Of a stretch of 64,000 nt of DNA, positions 48,685 through 58,382 are shown one piece after another; the stretch's first letter is position 1, and each line of letters starts with the position of its first letter. The notes beneath the pieces were generated by a model, which was given only the letters and a program-made list of their open reading frames with translations, had not been told where the DNA came from and ran no database searches. The stretch is from Pseudomonas fluvialis. GTDB taxonomy: Bacteria; Pseudomonadota; Gammaproteobacteria; Pseudomonadales; Pseudomonadaceae. A program made the position numbers and the translations under genes. The stretch is taken from the NCBI RefSeq assembly GCF_014207935.1, contig NZ_JACHLL010000001.1, positions 620,001-684,000 on the forward strand. Reading direction: 5' to 3'.

Positions 48685-49592
48685 GCACGCCACGCCAACT
48701 CGCGGCGCGCCGCCAGCTGCTGCGCCGGCTCGGCCTGATCACGCCGAGCATGCTGGTTCTGGCGGTCTTTCTGGTCGCGCCACTGGCCATCATGCTGCTG
48801 GTGTCCTTCCTCCAGCCCGGCGACTACGGCGGGGTGAAATGGGGCCAGTATTCCGCCGAGGCCTACATCAACTTCCTCTATGAACGCGACCTGGACGACA
48901 GCCTGGTGTTCAACACCGACTACCTGGGCATCTTCCAGCGGTCCCTCGGTCTAGCCGTGATGACCACCTTGGGCTGCCTGCTGATCGGCTTCCCCACCGC
49001 CCTGTACCTGGCGCTGCAGAGCGAGAAGAAGCGCAACCTGCTGCTGTTTCTGGTCACGGTGCCGTTCTGGACCAACCTGCTGGTGCGCGTGTATGCCTGG
49101 ATTCTGCTGCTGCGCAACGGCGGTCTGATCGACAGCGGCCTGGGCCTGATCGGTCTGGGCGACGGGGCGCTGGGCATCCTGTATAGCGATGCCGCGGTGA
49201 TGATCGGCCTGCTCTATACCTTCCTGCCGTTCATGGTGCTGCCGATCTATACCAGCCTGGAGAAGCTCGACTGGCGCCTGGTGGAGGCCGCCTTCGACCT
49301 CGGCGCCAACCGTTTCCAGGCCCTCAAGCGGATCATCCTGCCGCTGGCCCTGCCGGGCATGCTGGCCGGCACCACGCTGGTGTTCATTCCGGCGCTGGGC
49401 AACTACATCATTCCCGAGCTGCTGGGCGGCGGTAAGGCGCTGATGATCGGCAACCTGGTGCAGCTGCAGTTCGGCTCGGCGCACAACTGGCCGCTGGGTT
49501 CGGCGCTGGCCTTTGCCCTGTTCAGCCTGGTGCTGCTGGCGTTGCTGTTCAACGGCCTGCGCCAGCGCCGCAGCACGGAGGTGCGCATATGA
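48681..49592 (+). CDS. Polyamine-type ABC transporter permease (PotB-like)
   Basis: A 303-residue inner-membrane permease with about six hydrophobic segments. The binding-protein-dependent transport signature (EAA loop) is in [21 protein letters not shown]. It is the larger-type permease of the polyamine family, with a longer first periplasmic loop (about 40-90). It overlaps the ATPase gene upstream and the second permease gene downstream by four bases each, so the three are made together. Confidence 0.9.
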   Translation: MSTPRQLAARRQLLRRLGLITPSMLVLAVFLVAPLAIMLLVSFLQPGDYGGVKWGQYSAEAYINFLYERDLDDSLVFNTDYLGIFQRSLGLAVMTTLGCLLIGFPTALYLALQSEKKRNLLLFLVTVPFWTNLLVRVYAWILLLRNGGLIDSGLGLIGLGDGALGILYSDAAVMIGLLYTFLPFMVLPIYTSLEKLDWRLVEAAFDLGANRFQALKRIILPLALPGMLAGTTLVFIPALGNYIIPELLGGGKALMIGNLVQLQFGSAHNWPLGSALAFALFSLVLLALLFNGLRQRRSTEVRI

Positions 49593-50377
49593 ACCTGCAA
49601 GGCCCATTGTGGCGCTTCACCGGGGTACGCCCGGCGGCCTGGGTGTTCTTCGCCTTCCTCTACGTTCCGATCCTGGTGCTGGTGGCGCTGAGCTTCAACA
49701 GCGGCCAGTCGGCCACCCTGTGGCAGGGCTTCAGCCTCAAGTGGTACAGCGTGGTGGCTAATGACGCGGAGATTCTGCGCGCGGCGAAGAATTCGCTGAT
49801 CGTCGCCACCCTCGCCACCCTGATCTCCACCTGCCTGGCCACACTCGCCGCGCTGGGCATGCACGGCCCGCGCTTTCGCGGTCAGGGCGCCATTCAAGGC
49901 GTACTCGGCCTGCCGTTGCTGGTGCCGGATATCGTCTGCGCCGTAGCCATCCTGATGTTCTTCGCCTTCATCGGCCTGAAGCTGTCGCTGCTGACCATCC
50001 TGATTGCCCACATCGTGTTCTGCACGCCCTTCGCCTACCTGCCGATCCGCGCCCGCCTGCAGGGCATGGACCCGCGCCTGCTGGAGGCCGCCGCCGATCT
50101 GTATGCCTCGCCGTGGCGGGCCTTCTGGCGGATCAGCTTCCCGCTGCTGCTGCCGGGCATCCTCTCCGGAGCGATGCTGGCCTTCATCATTTCTATGGAC
50201 GACTTCGTCATCACCTACTTCGTCGCCGGGGCCGGCTCGACCACCCTGCCGATCTACATCTTCAGCTCTATCCGCATGGGCATTTCGCCGAAGATAAACG
50301 CCATCTCGACGATCATGCTTCTGATTTCCATCGCTTTCGTCGCACTGTCGTACTACATCGGCCAGCGCAAGCGCTGA
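49589..50377 (+). CDS. Polyamine-type ABC transporter permease (PotC-like)
   Basis: A 262-residue permease with about six hydrophobic segments; the EAA loop reads EAAADLYASPWRAFWRISFPL. The DDFVITYFVAG segment near residue 200 is typical of PotC/PotI. It pairs with the upstream permease to form the transport channel. The solute-binding protein gene follows after 27 bases. Confidence 0.9.
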   Translation: MNLQGPLWRFTGVRPAAWVFFAFLYVPILVLVALSFNSGQSATLWQGFSLKWYSVVANDAEILRAAKNSLIVATLATLISTCLATLAALGMHGPRFRGQGAIQGVLGLPLLVPDIVCAVAILMFFAFIGLKLSLLTILIAHIVFCTPFAYLPIRARLQGMDPRLLEAAADLYASPWRAFWRISFPLLLPGILSGAMLAFIISMDDFVITYFVAGAGSTTLPIYIFSSIRMGISPKINAISTIMLLISIAFVALSYYIGQRKR

Positions 50378-50404
50378 GCCTCACCCCACGCAAGGAGCCA
50401 GACC

Positions 50405-51448
50405 ATGATCCGTCGCACCCCGCTCGCGCTGTCCGTTCTGCTCGCACTAGGCCTCACCGGCACCGCTCAGGCCGCCGGTACCCTCAACTTCGCCAACTGG
50501 TCGGACTACTACCCGCCGGAGCTGCTGAAGAAGTTCGAGGCCGACACCGGCATCAAGGCCACCCTGGATGCCTACGACTCCAACGAAACCCTGCTGGCCA
50601 AGCTCAAGGCCGGTGGTGGTAACTACGACGTGATCGTACCGTCGGACAGCTTCATCCAGATCATGGTGCAGGAAGACCTGCTGCAGAAGTTCGACAAGAG
50701 CCAGCTGCCCAACCTGAAGAACCTGGCGCCGACCTTCCAGAGCCTCGACTTCGATCCGGGCCACGACTACACCGTGCCCTACCTGTGGGGCACCACCGGC
50801 TACAGCTACGATGCCAAGGCCGTACCGGGCGGCGTGGTTGAAGAGAGCTGGAAGGCCTTCTTCGAACCGCCGGCCGAACTCAAGGGCAAGGTGGTGGCAC
50901 TCAACTCGGCCGATGACCTCTATCCACCGGCGGCGCGCTACCTGGGCATCGACGTGTGCACCGAAAACCCGCAGGACGCCAAGAAGATCCAGGAGCTGCT
51001 GCTCAAGCAGAAAGACATGCTGGCCATGTACAACAGCGACGGCACCATCGAGCGCATGGCCGCCGGCGAAGTGGCCATGCACCAGCAGTGGAATGGCGCC
51101 TTCCACCGCGCCAAGGAGCAGCGTGACAGCCTGGTTTACGTCTATCCGAAGGAAGGCATCAGCGCCTTTATCGACAACTTCGCCATTCCCAAGGGCGCCA
51201 GCAACGTCAAGGAAGCCCACGTCTTCATCAACTGGATGATGCAGCCGGAAAACATCGCCGCCGCCTCCAACTTCGCCAAGTACAACAACGCCATCGCCGG
51301 CGCCGAGCAGTTCATGGACAAGGCACTGTTCGAGGACCCGGCCATCAACACGCCAAAAGACAAGCTCGACCGCCTGCGCCCCTTCCAGCTCTGCTCGCCG
51401 AAGGCGCTGAAGCTGCGTAGTACGGTGTGGACCAAGCTGAAGAAATAA
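50405..51448 (+). CDS. Polyamine-type periplasmic substrate-binding protein (PotD/PotF-like)
   Basis: The protein has 347 residues, with a signal peptide of about 22 residues ending in AQAA. The mature chain begins GTLNFANWSDYYPPELLKKF, as in PotD/PotF proteins, and contains YDVIVPSDSFIQIM and YLWGTTGYSYD, which shape the polyamine pocket. It delivers putrescine, spermidine or an acetylated polyamine to the three membrane and ATPase subunits encoded just upstream. The deacetylase gene downstream suggests acetylated polyamines could be the substrate. Confidence 0.92.
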   Translation: MIRRTPLALSVLLALGLTGTAQAAGTLNFANWSDYYPPELLKKFEADTGIKATLDAYDSNETLLAKLKAGGGNYDVIVPSDSFIQIMVQEDLLQKFDKSQLPNLKNLAPTFQSLDFDPGHDYTVPYLWGTTGYSYDAKAVPGGVVEESWKAFFEPPAELKGKVVALNSADDLYPPAARYLGIDVCTENPQDAKKIQELLLKQKDMLAMYNSDGTIERMAAGEVAMHQQWNGAFHRAKEQRDSLVYVYPKEGISAFIDNFAIPKGASNVKEAHVFINWMMQPENIAAASNFAKYNNAIAGAEQFMDKALFEDPAINTPKDKLDRLRPFQLCSPKALKLRSTVWTKLKK

Positions 51449-51459
51449 CGTCGAGCGGC

Positions 51460-51565
51460 TGCGCTTTGCTCATGCGTCGTTGAAAGCAGGCTCGGGCTGC
51501 TCATTTACAGCTCGTAAACTCCGCACCCTCGCCTGCTTTCGCCTAGCCTGAGCTGCGCTCGCACG
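51460..51565. repeat. Diverged second copy of the extragenic repeat
   Basis: This gap segment between the binding-protein and deacetylase genes matches the reverse complement of the element at 18547-18688 over its central part. Positions 51499-51520 are an exact reverse complement of 18608-18629, and TCGTTGAAA, CTTTCGCCTAGCCTG and similar blocks also align. The ends have diverged and I do not see clear terminal inverted repeats. Boundaries are approximate. Confidence 0.6.
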
Positions 51566-51621
51566 CTCTCTCCTCTCGATGTCCTGCCTGACGGGCGCCA
51601 AATGCGTCCGGGGAGCCTTTC

Positions 51622-52656
<1,035 letters not shown>

Positions 52657-52667
52657 ACGCGCCGCAA

Positions 52668-52697
52668 CAAAAAGGCCCGGCAATTGCCGGGCCTTTT
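52668..52697 (+). terminator. Rho-independent terminator after the deacetylase gene
   Basis: AAAAAGGCCCGGCA-AT-TGCCGGGCCTTTT forms a strong stem with A- and T-runs. It probably also ends the convergent FAA-hydrolase transcript. Confidence 0.85.
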
Positions 52698-52716
52698 CAC
52701 TGAAGCGGAGCCGTCT

Positions 52717-53382
52717 TTACAGCACACGTGTGCTGAAACGGCTGAGACCCACCAGTTCGATGTCCAGTTGCTCGCCACTGGCGAGCGGGCCGACACCGGC
52801 CGGAGTGCCGGTGGACACCACGTCGCCCGGCTGTAGGCTGAAGTGGCCAGCAATGTGCTGGATCAGGCCGATGATCGGGTTGAGCATGTCGCGGCTGTTG
52901 CCGTCCTGACGCAGCTGGCCGTCGATGGACAGGCGGATACCGATGTCGCGCACATCCTCCACCGCATCCGCAGCCACGAACGGTGCCAACACGTAGGCGC
53001 CATCGAAGCTCTTGGCCAGCTCCCAGGGCAGGCCCTTTTCCTTCAGCTTGGCCTGCACGTCACGCAGGGTCAGATCCAGTGCCGGGGCATAGCCGGAGAT
53101 GGCGTCGCGCACCTCCTCCTCGGAAGGCTGCTTGGACAACGGCTTGCCGATCAGCACGGCGATCTCCGCCTCGAAATGCACAGCGCCGCGGTCCTGCGGG
53201 ATGGCAAAACTATCATCCAGCGCCACGGTGCAGCTGCCCGGCTTGATGAACAGCAGCGGCTCGGTGGGGATCGGATTGTTCAGTTCGGCGGCATGCTCGG
53301 CGTAGTTGCGCCCGACACAGACCACCTTGCCCAGCGGGAAGTGGATCGGCGTGCCGTCGGTGTAGTGGTGCTGGTAGCTCAT
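52717..53382 (-). CDS. Fumarylacetoacetate hydrolase family protein
   Basis: A 221-residue FAH-family protein. The metal-binding acidic residues lie in HFEAEIAVLIG and the Asp of the SISGYAPALDLTLRDVQ region. Short FAH members are acylpyruvate hydrolases, oxaloacetate decarboxylases or related enzymes acting on 2-oxo acids. GKVVCVGRNYAEHAAELNN is the standard family opening. It is convergent with the deacetylase gene. The genes upstream act in 2-hydroxyglutarate and serine metabolism, but a shared pathway is not proven. Confidence 0.88.
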   Translation of the reverse strand: MSYQHHYTDGTPIHFPLGKVVCVGRNYAEHAAELNNPIPTEPLLFIKPGSCTVALDDSFAIPQDRGAVHFEAEIAVLIGKPLSKQPSEEEVRDAISGYAPALDLTLRDVQAKLKEKGLPWELAKSFDGAYVLAPFVAADAVEDVRDIGIRLSIDGQLRQDGNSRDMLNPIIGLIQHIAGHFSLQPGDVVSTGTPAGVGPLASGEQLDIELVGLSRFSTRVL

Positions 53383-53410
53383 GGGGCCACTCCTGGGATG
53401 AGGCGTTGAT

Positions 53411-53513
53411 CCCCTCTCCCTCAGGGAGAGGGCTAGGGTGAGGGTCTCGCAGGCGGCTCGGAGTAGCCTGAAAATCCCTCACCCCCGGCCCCTCTCCCGG
53501 AGGGAGAGGGGAG
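53411..53513. repeat. Paired inverted-repeat element between FAA hydrolase and dehydrogenase genes
   Basis: Two imperfect palindromic units face each other: 53411-53445 (CCCCTCTCCCTCAGGGAGAG and the following GGCTAGGGTGAGGG) and 53475-53513 (CCCTCACCCCC and the following GGCCCCTCTCCCGGAGGGAG). The units are inverted copies of each other around a 29-base spacer. Each unit contains its own CCCTCTCCC/GGGAGAGGG hairpin. This is a BIME-like extragenic element of a type repeated in many Pseudomonas and Xanthomonas genomes, as I recall; it can form strong hairpins in either transcript. Confidence 0.75.
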
Positions 53514-53520
53514 GTAAGAC

Positions 53521-54915
53521 TTAAACCGGGAAAATCTTTCCGGGGTTCATGATCCCGTTCGGATCGAACACCGCCTTGACCGCCTTCATATAGGCGATTT
53601 CCGCCTCGGAGCGGCTGTAGTGCAGGTAATCGCGCTTGGTCATGCCCACGCCGTGCTCGGCACTGATCGAACCGTTGTACTTCTGCACGGTCTCGAACAC
53701 CCACTTGTTCACCGTCGCGCACTTGGCGAAGAACTCGTCCTTGGACAGGTTATCCGGCTTGAGAATGTTCAGGTGCAGGTTGCCGTCGCCGATGTGGCCG
53801 AACCACACCACCTCGAAGTCCGGGTAGTTCTCGCCGACGATGCGGTCGATGTCGTGGAGGAACGCCGGCACCTTGCTCACGGTGACCGAGATGTCGTTCT
53901 TGTACGGAGTCCAGTGGCTGATGGTCTCGGAGATGTACTCGCGCAGTTTCCACAGGTTCTGCAGCTGCTGCTCGCTCTGGCTCATCACGCCGTCCAGCAC
54001 CCAGCCCTGCTCGACGCAGTATTCGAAGGTTTCCAGGGCCTGGTTGGCCACTTCCTCGGTGGTCGCCTCAAACTCCAGCAGGGCATAGAACGGGCAGTCG
54101 GTCTCGAAAGCCGGCGGCACATCGCCACGGGCCATGATCTTGGCCAGGGCCTTGTCGGAGAAGAACTCGAACGCGGTCAGGTCGAGCTTGCCCTGGAAGG
54201 CATGCAGCACCGGCATGATCGAATCGAAGTCCGGGGTGCCGAGCACCATGGCGGTGAGGTTCTTCGGCGCGCGATCCAGACGCATGGTGGCCTCAACCAC
54301 GAAGCCAAGGGTGCCTTCGGCGCCGATAAACAGCTGGCGCATGTCGTAGCCGGTGGCGTTCTTGATCAGGTCGCGGTTCAGCTCCAGCAGTTCGCCGGTG
54401 CCGGTGACGACCTTGAGGCCGGCCACCCAGTTGCGGGTCATGCCGTAGCGAATGACCTTGATCCCGCCGGCATTGGTGCCGATATTGCCGCCAATCTGGC
54501 TGGAACCGCTGGAAGCGAAATCCACCGGATAGTACAGCCCCTTGTCCTCGGCGAACTGCTGCAGCTGCTTGGTCACCACGCCCGGCTGGCACACTGCGGT
54601 GCGGTCGTATTCGTTGAATTCGAGAATCTGGTTCATGTAGTCGAACGCCACCACCACTTCACCATTGGCCGCGACGGCACCGGCAGACAGGCCGGTACGA
54701 CCACCGGACGGCACCAGGGCGACCTTGTGCTGGTTGGCCCAGCGCACAACGGCCTGTACCTGCTCGATGGTCTTGGGGAAGACGATGGCGGTCGGCGCGG
54801 GAGCGAAATGCTTGGTCCAATCCTTGCCGTAGGCGTTCAGCGAATCGGCGTCGGTGAGTACCTTGCCGGCATCCACCAGGGTCTTCAGCTCTTCGATCAG
54901 CGCAGGATTGGTCAT
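53521..54915 (-). CDS. D-2-hydroxyglutarate dehydrogenase-type FAD-linked oxidase
   Basis: The protein has 464 residues. An N-terminal FAD-binding domain (about 35-215), with PSGGRTGLSAGAV and GSSQIGGNIGTNAGGIKV, is followed by an FAD-linked oxidase C-terminal domain, ending in SAEHGVGMTKRDYL, which holds the metal and substrate residues. It resembles D-2-hydroxyglutarate/D-lactate dehydrogenases. In Pseudomonas the neighbour of serA is known to oxidise D-2-hydroxyglutarate made by SerA. ATG 54915 (MTNPALIEEL) is chosen over ATG 54939. It is divergent from serA. Confidence 0.9.
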   Translation of the reverse strand: MTNPALIEELKTLVDAGKVLTDADSLNAYGKDWTKHFAPAPTAIVFPKTIEQVQAVVRWANQHKVALVPSGGRTGLSAGAVAANGEVVVAFDYMNQILEFNEYDRTAVCQPGVVTKQLQQFAEDKGLYYPVDFASSGSSQIGGNIGTNAGGIKVIRYGMTRNWVAGLKVVTGTGELLELNRDLIKNATGYDMRQLFIGAEGTLGFVVEATMRLDRAPKNLTAMVLGTPDFDSIMPVLHAFQGKLDLTAFEFFSDKALAKIMARGDVPPAFETDCPFYALLEFEATTEEVANQALETFEYCVEQGWVLDGVMSQSEQQLQNLWKLREYISETISHWTPYKNDISVTVSKVPAFLHDIDRIVGENYPDFEVVWFGHIGDGNLHLNILKPDNLSKDEFFAKCATVNKWVFETVQKYNGSISAEHGVGMTKRDYLHYSRSEAEIAYMKAVKAVFDPNGIMNPGKIFPV

Positions 54916-54981
54916 TCGCGGAACTCTCAAAGTATTCATGGTCACCCTGAGCACGCTTCATCGGCCAGGGGTGGGTATTTC

Positions 54982-55011
54982 GGGGGGCTCATATGCTAGC
55001 ATACGCCCCCC
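54982..55011. promoter_or_regulatory. Nested palindrome between the dehydrogenase and serA genes
   Basis: A perfect 12-base palindrome TATGCTAGCATA (54992-55003) is enclosed by GGGGGG (54982-54987) and CCCCCC (55005-55010), making a larger imperfect inverted repeat in the divergent intergenic region. The TATGCT core could also serve as a -10 box on either strand. A shared operator for both genes is a reasonable guess. Confidence 0.5.
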
Positions 55012-55101
55012 GCGAATCGTGCCAGAGCCCGACTCGCGGCCCGCGCCAGCCACTTGCTGGCCGCTTTCCCAGTCATACATCACGGGACAACAGGTACTCC
55101 G

Positions 55102-56331
55102 ATGAGCAAGACCTCTCTCGACAAGAGCAAGATCAAGTTCCTTCTTCTCGAAGGCGTGCACCAGAACGCTGTCGACACGCTGAAGGCTGCCGGCTACAGC
55201 AACATCGAGTACCTCAAAGGCGCACTGTCCGATGACGAGCTGAAAGAGAAGATCGCCGACGCTCACTTCATCGGTATCCGCTCGCGCACCCAGCTGACCG
55301 CCGAGGTCTTCGACTGTGCCAAGAAGCTGGTCGCCGTTGGCTGCTTCTGCATCGGCACCAACCAGGTCGACCTGGCTGCTGCCCGCGAGCGCGGCATCGC
55401 CGTGTTCAATGCACCCTATTCCAACACCCGCTCGGTAGCCGAGCTGGTGCTGGCCGAAGCCATCCTGCTGCTGCGCGGTATCCCGGAGAAGAACGCCTCC
55501 TGCCACCGCGGTGGCTGGATCAAGTCGGCGGCCAACTCCTTCGAGATTCGCGGCAAGAAGCTCGGCATCGTCGGCTACGGCTCCATCGGCACCCAGCTGT
55601 CGGTAATGGCCGAAGCCATGGGCATGCAGGTGTTCTTCTACGATGTGGTCACCAAGCTGCCGCTGGGCAACGCCACTCAGGTCGGCAAGCTGCACGACCT
55701 GCTGGGCATGTGCGACATCGTCTCCCTGCACGTGCCGGAACTGCCGTCCACCCAGTGGATGATCGGCGAGAAGGAAATCCGCGCCATGAAGAAGGGCGGC
55801 ATTCTGATCAACGCCGCCCGCGGCACCGTGGTCGAGCTGGATCACCTGGCCGCTGCCATCAAGGACGAGCACCTGATCGGCGCGGCCATCGACGTATTCC
55901 CGGTCGAGCCCAAATCCAACGATGAAGAGTTCGAGAGCCCGCTGCGTGGCCTGGATCGCGTGATCCTGACCCCGCACATCGGTGGTTCCACTGCCGAAGC
56001 GCAGGCCAACATCGGCCTGGAAGTGGCCGAGAAGCTGGTCAAGTACAGCGACAACGGCACCTCGGTGTCCTCGGTCAACTTCCCGGAAGTCGCCCTGCCG
56101 GCGCACCCGGGCAAGCACCGTCTGCTGCATATCCACGCCAACATCCCGGGCGTGATGAGCGAGATCAACAAGGTGTTCGCCGACAACGGCATCAACATCT
56201 GTGGTCAGTTCCTGCAGACCAACGACAAGGTCGGCTACGTGGTCATCGACGTAGACGCCGAGTACTCGGACCTGGCTCTGGAAAAGCTGCAGCACGTCAA
56301 CGGCACCATCCGCAGCCGCGTACTGTTCTAA
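55102..56331 (+). CDS. serA: D-3-phosphoglycerate dehydrogenase SerA
   Basis: SerA oxidises 3-phosphoglycerate to phosphohydroxypyruvate, the first step to serine, and also reduces 2-oxoglutarate to D-2-hydroxyglutarate. The 409 residues include the Rossmann NAD loop GIVGYGSIGTQL, the catalytic Arg, Glu and His in INAARGTVVEL and LTPHIGGST, and a C-terminal ACT domain (about 338-409) that binds serine for feedback inhibition. ATG 55102 fits MSKTSLDKSKIKF. A terminator follows 14 bases after the stop. Confidence 0.96.
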   Translation: MSKTSLDKSKIKFLLLEGVHQNAVDTLKAAGYSNIEYLKGALSDDELKEKIADAHFIGIRSRTQLTAEVFDCAKKLVAVGCFCIGTNQVDLAAARERGIAVFNAPYSNTRSVAELVLAEAILLLRGIPEKNASCHRGGWIKSAANSFEIRGKKLGIVGYGSIGTQLSVMAEAMGMQVFFYDVVTKLPLGNATQVGKLHDLLGMCDIVSLHVPELPSTQWMIGEKEIRAMKKGGILINAARGTVVELDHLAAAIKDEHLIGAAIDVFPVEPKSNDEEFESPLRGLDRVILTPHIGGSTAEAQANIGLEVAEKLVKYSDNGTSVSSVNFPEVALPAHPGKHRLLHIHANIPGVMSEINKVFADNGINICGQFLQTNDKVGYVVIDVDAEYSDLALEKLQHVNGTIRSRVLF

Positions 56332-56345
56332 GTAGGCGACGCGAC

Positions 56346-56375
56346 GAAAAAGGGAGGCTTAGGCCTCCCTTTTTC
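56346..56375 (+). terminator. Rho-independent terminator after serA
   Basis: AAAAAGGGAGGC-TTA-GGCCTCCCTTTTT forms a stem with A- and T-runs. It lies between serA and the convergent DUF523 gene. Confidence 0.85.
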
Positions 56376-56868
56376 ATGCCTGCGACTCCTGTTCTAAAAG
56401 CCAGGACTCGGCCTGAGCCAACTCATCCTCGTTGAGCACAAGAACCCCGGCACGGCGCAGGGCCACTGCTGTCACGCCTTCGCCCGGCACGCGCACGCCA
56501 CTGAAACTGCCATCGTAATTCTCATGATTGCCGCAGGACGGGCTGCGCGCCTTGAGCACTGCCAAGCGAATGCCGTGCTCCGCGCACAGGCGCAAGGCTT
56601 CCCGCGCCCCGGCCAGAAATGCCGGGCTGACATCGGCGCCATCGACCGTCAGTACCGGCAGCTCGCCATCCAGCACCCGCGCCCCTTGCCCACCGGTGAT
56701 CTCGGCCGGCGCCCGCGGCGTCGGCAAGCCACCGAACACCTCAGGGCACAAAGGCACCACTCGCCCCTCGGCCTGCCAGCGCTGCAACAGGTCCCGCGGA
56801 CCATGAGCGCCACCGTCATAACGCACCGGCTGCCCGAGCAGGCAACGACTGACCAGTATCTTTTCCAT
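56374..56868 (-). CDS. DUF523 family protein
   Basis: A 164-residue protein of the DUF523 family (YbbK-like). It starts MEKILVSRCLLGQPVRYDG and has cysteines in SRCLLG, PLCPEVFGG and ARSPSCGN, a conserved set that could bind metal or an Fe-S cluster. Function unknown; some relatives are fused to photolyase-type DNA repair domains or other enzymes. ATG 56868 is used because it starts this conserved motif. The 240 bases upstream hold a GCCGCC/GGCGGC hairpin at 57034-57052 and no further gene. Confidence 0.85.
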   Translation of the reverse strand: MEKILVSRCLLGQPVRYDGGAHGPRDLLQRWQAEGRVVPLCPEVFGGLPTPRAPAEITGGQGARVLDGELPVLTVDGADVSPAFLAGAREALRLCAEHGIRLAVLKARSPSCGNHENYDGSFSGVRVPGEGVTAVALRRAGVLVLNEDELAQAESWLLEQESQA

Positions 56869-57108
56869 AAGTCCCTTGTGGCCTGACGTAACAGGCGCCT
56901 TACCGAGGATCACAGCCTCGCCGCGAATGCCCGCCGGCAAAGCGCAACCTTAGTTGCAGAAAACAGCCAGAACCCAACCTTCGGCCGCTCTGGAACGCGG
57001 ACTGCCGCCCCATCCTTCGGCGGGAACCGGCAAGCCGCCCTAGTGAGGCGGCGCCCCCGCGCGCACACTGCCGCGCACAACAACATCACCTCGCCACGGA
57101 TTGCCGCC

Positions 57109-57660
57109 ATGCTCAAAAAAGTCACCCTCGCGCTGGCCTGCTGTTCGGCGCTGCTCAGCCTGAACGCCCAGGCCGCCCTGCAGGCGCTGAATAATCAGGA
57201 CCTGCGCGACGTCACCGGCCAGGCCGGGATCACCCTGACCCTCGACCTCAAGACCCAGATCGGCAAGGTCGCCTGGGAGGACGACGGCAACAGCTTGCAG
57301 ATCCGCAATCTGGTGATCGACAACGGCTGCGTGGCGCCCGGCGCCTGTCCGGTCGGTGTCGCCTATGGCGCGGCCAAACTCTACTTCATCAGCGGCCTGG
57401 TCAACGCCCCGACCCTCAAGGTCGATGTAGTTGACCAGGGGGGCACCAAGAAGCTGCAACTGCAACTGCCCGATCTGAAGACCACCAGCGACCAACTGAT
57501 CGCCGACGGCATCATCACCCAGCCACTGACCATCCGTCTGCGTATTGCCGGCGAACTTGGCCTGGGCAATCAGGGCGCACCGGGCTCCAGCACTCTGGGC
57601 GCCTTCGAGATTCGCGACATCAGCGATATCCGCAGCACCCTGCGCGTTTGGGGTCACTGA
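57109..57660 (+). CDS. Exported DUF6160-like protein
   Basis: The protein has 183 residues, with a signal peptide of about 21 residues (LALACCSALLSLNAQA). The mature part begins ALQALNNQDLRDVTGQAGI, a motif found at the start of several secreted pseudomonad and Acinetobacter proteins of the DUF6160/FilA type, followed by beta-rich sequence (LTLDLKTQIGKVAWEDDGN). A surface or fimbria-related role has been suggested for relatives, but no chaperone or usher gene is nearby. The ribosome-binding site is weak. Convergent with the 2-oxoglutarate dioxygenase gene, one base apart. Confidence 0.65.
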   Translation: MLKKVTLALACCSALLSLNAQAALQALNNQDLRDVTGQAGITLTLDLKTQIGKVAWEDDGNSLQIRNLVIDNGCVAPGACPVGVAYGAAKLYFISGLVNAPTLKVDVVDQGGTKKLQLQLPDLKTTSDQLIADGIITQPLTIRLRIAGELGLGNQGAPGSSTLGAFEIRDISDIRSTLRVWGH

Positions 57661-57661
57661 T

Positions 57662-58282
57662 TCAGAACGGCGCCTGCCCGCGGCGGCGGAACCAACCGGT
57701 CAGCGACAGTCGCTCGCGGGTGGACGGCAGCACCTCGTGGGGCAGGTTGGCGGACAGGAATACCGCCAGCGTGCCCAGCTGCGGCAGCACATCCTTCGGC
57801 TCAACACCCTCGGGATACAAACGCAGCGCGCCACCCTGCTCCGCCAGCCACGCCTCGTTGAGGTAGAGCACGGCTGAAACCGCGCGGCGATCATCATCGC
57901 GAAAGCGGTCCACATGCTTCTGGTAGAAGGCACCGGGCTCATACAGGGCGAAATGACACTCGAAGTCTTCCAGCCCCAGGTACAGCTGCCGGTTCAATTC
58001 GCCGCGCAGGGTATCCATCAGAGCCAGATAACGGTCGCTGACCGGTGCCTGGCCGGGTTCCAGCCACTGGATGGCATCGCCACGGATACCTTCCTGCACC
58101 TGGGCGCCAGCCGCGCGGCCGACACCCGCCGTCTTCAACGCGCCCTGCTCCGCCCGACGGCGGCACTCGGCCGCCAGTTCCCGGGAGAAGTCGACGCTCA
58201 GGGCCATGGGCTGCAGCGACCAGCCGGGGCCGGCCAGGTCGTCACAGATCTGTTGCAACTGGGATGTACTGAAAGTGTCCAT
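57662..58282 (-). CDS. 2-oxoglutarate/Fe(II)-dependent oxygenase (prolyl 4-hydroxylase-like)
   Basis: A 206-residue oxygenase. Iron ligands are His and Asp in QKHVDRFRDDD (HxD) and the distal His in NLPHEVLPS; the 2-oxoglutarate-binding Arg follows in STRERLSLTGWFRRR. The overall plan matches the prolyl 4-hydroxylase/EGL-9 family. The protein substrate, if any, is unknown. It is divergent from a DUF2059 gene. Confidence 0.85.
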   Translation of the reverse strand: MDTFSTSQLQQICDDLAGPGWSLQPMALSVDFSRELAAECRRRAEQGALKTAGVGRAAGAQVQEGIRGDAIQWLEPGQAPVSDRYLALMDTLRGELNRQLYLGLEDFECHFALYEPGAFYQKHVDRFRDDDRRAVSAVLYLNEAWLAEQGGALRLYPEGVEPKDVLPQLGTLAVFLSANLPHEVLPSTRERLSLTGWFRRRGQAPF

Positions 58283-58382
58283 GGCACAATTCTACCCGTT
58301 TGCCTCTCGGCCTCGACAAGCCGGGCGCCGGCGCCAGACAATATCCACGCCGGCACGGACGGCATCTACCGACGGAGTGACC

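Noticed and set aside
53411..53513. Possible CRISPR or tandem repeat
   Set aside because: Only two units, inverted rather than direct, and no regular spacers or cas genes.
53213..53722. A minus-strand frame across the paired repeat (contains PLPPGEG-like repeats)
   Set aside because: The peptide pattern comes from the extragenic repeat read as protein; it joins two genes out of frame.
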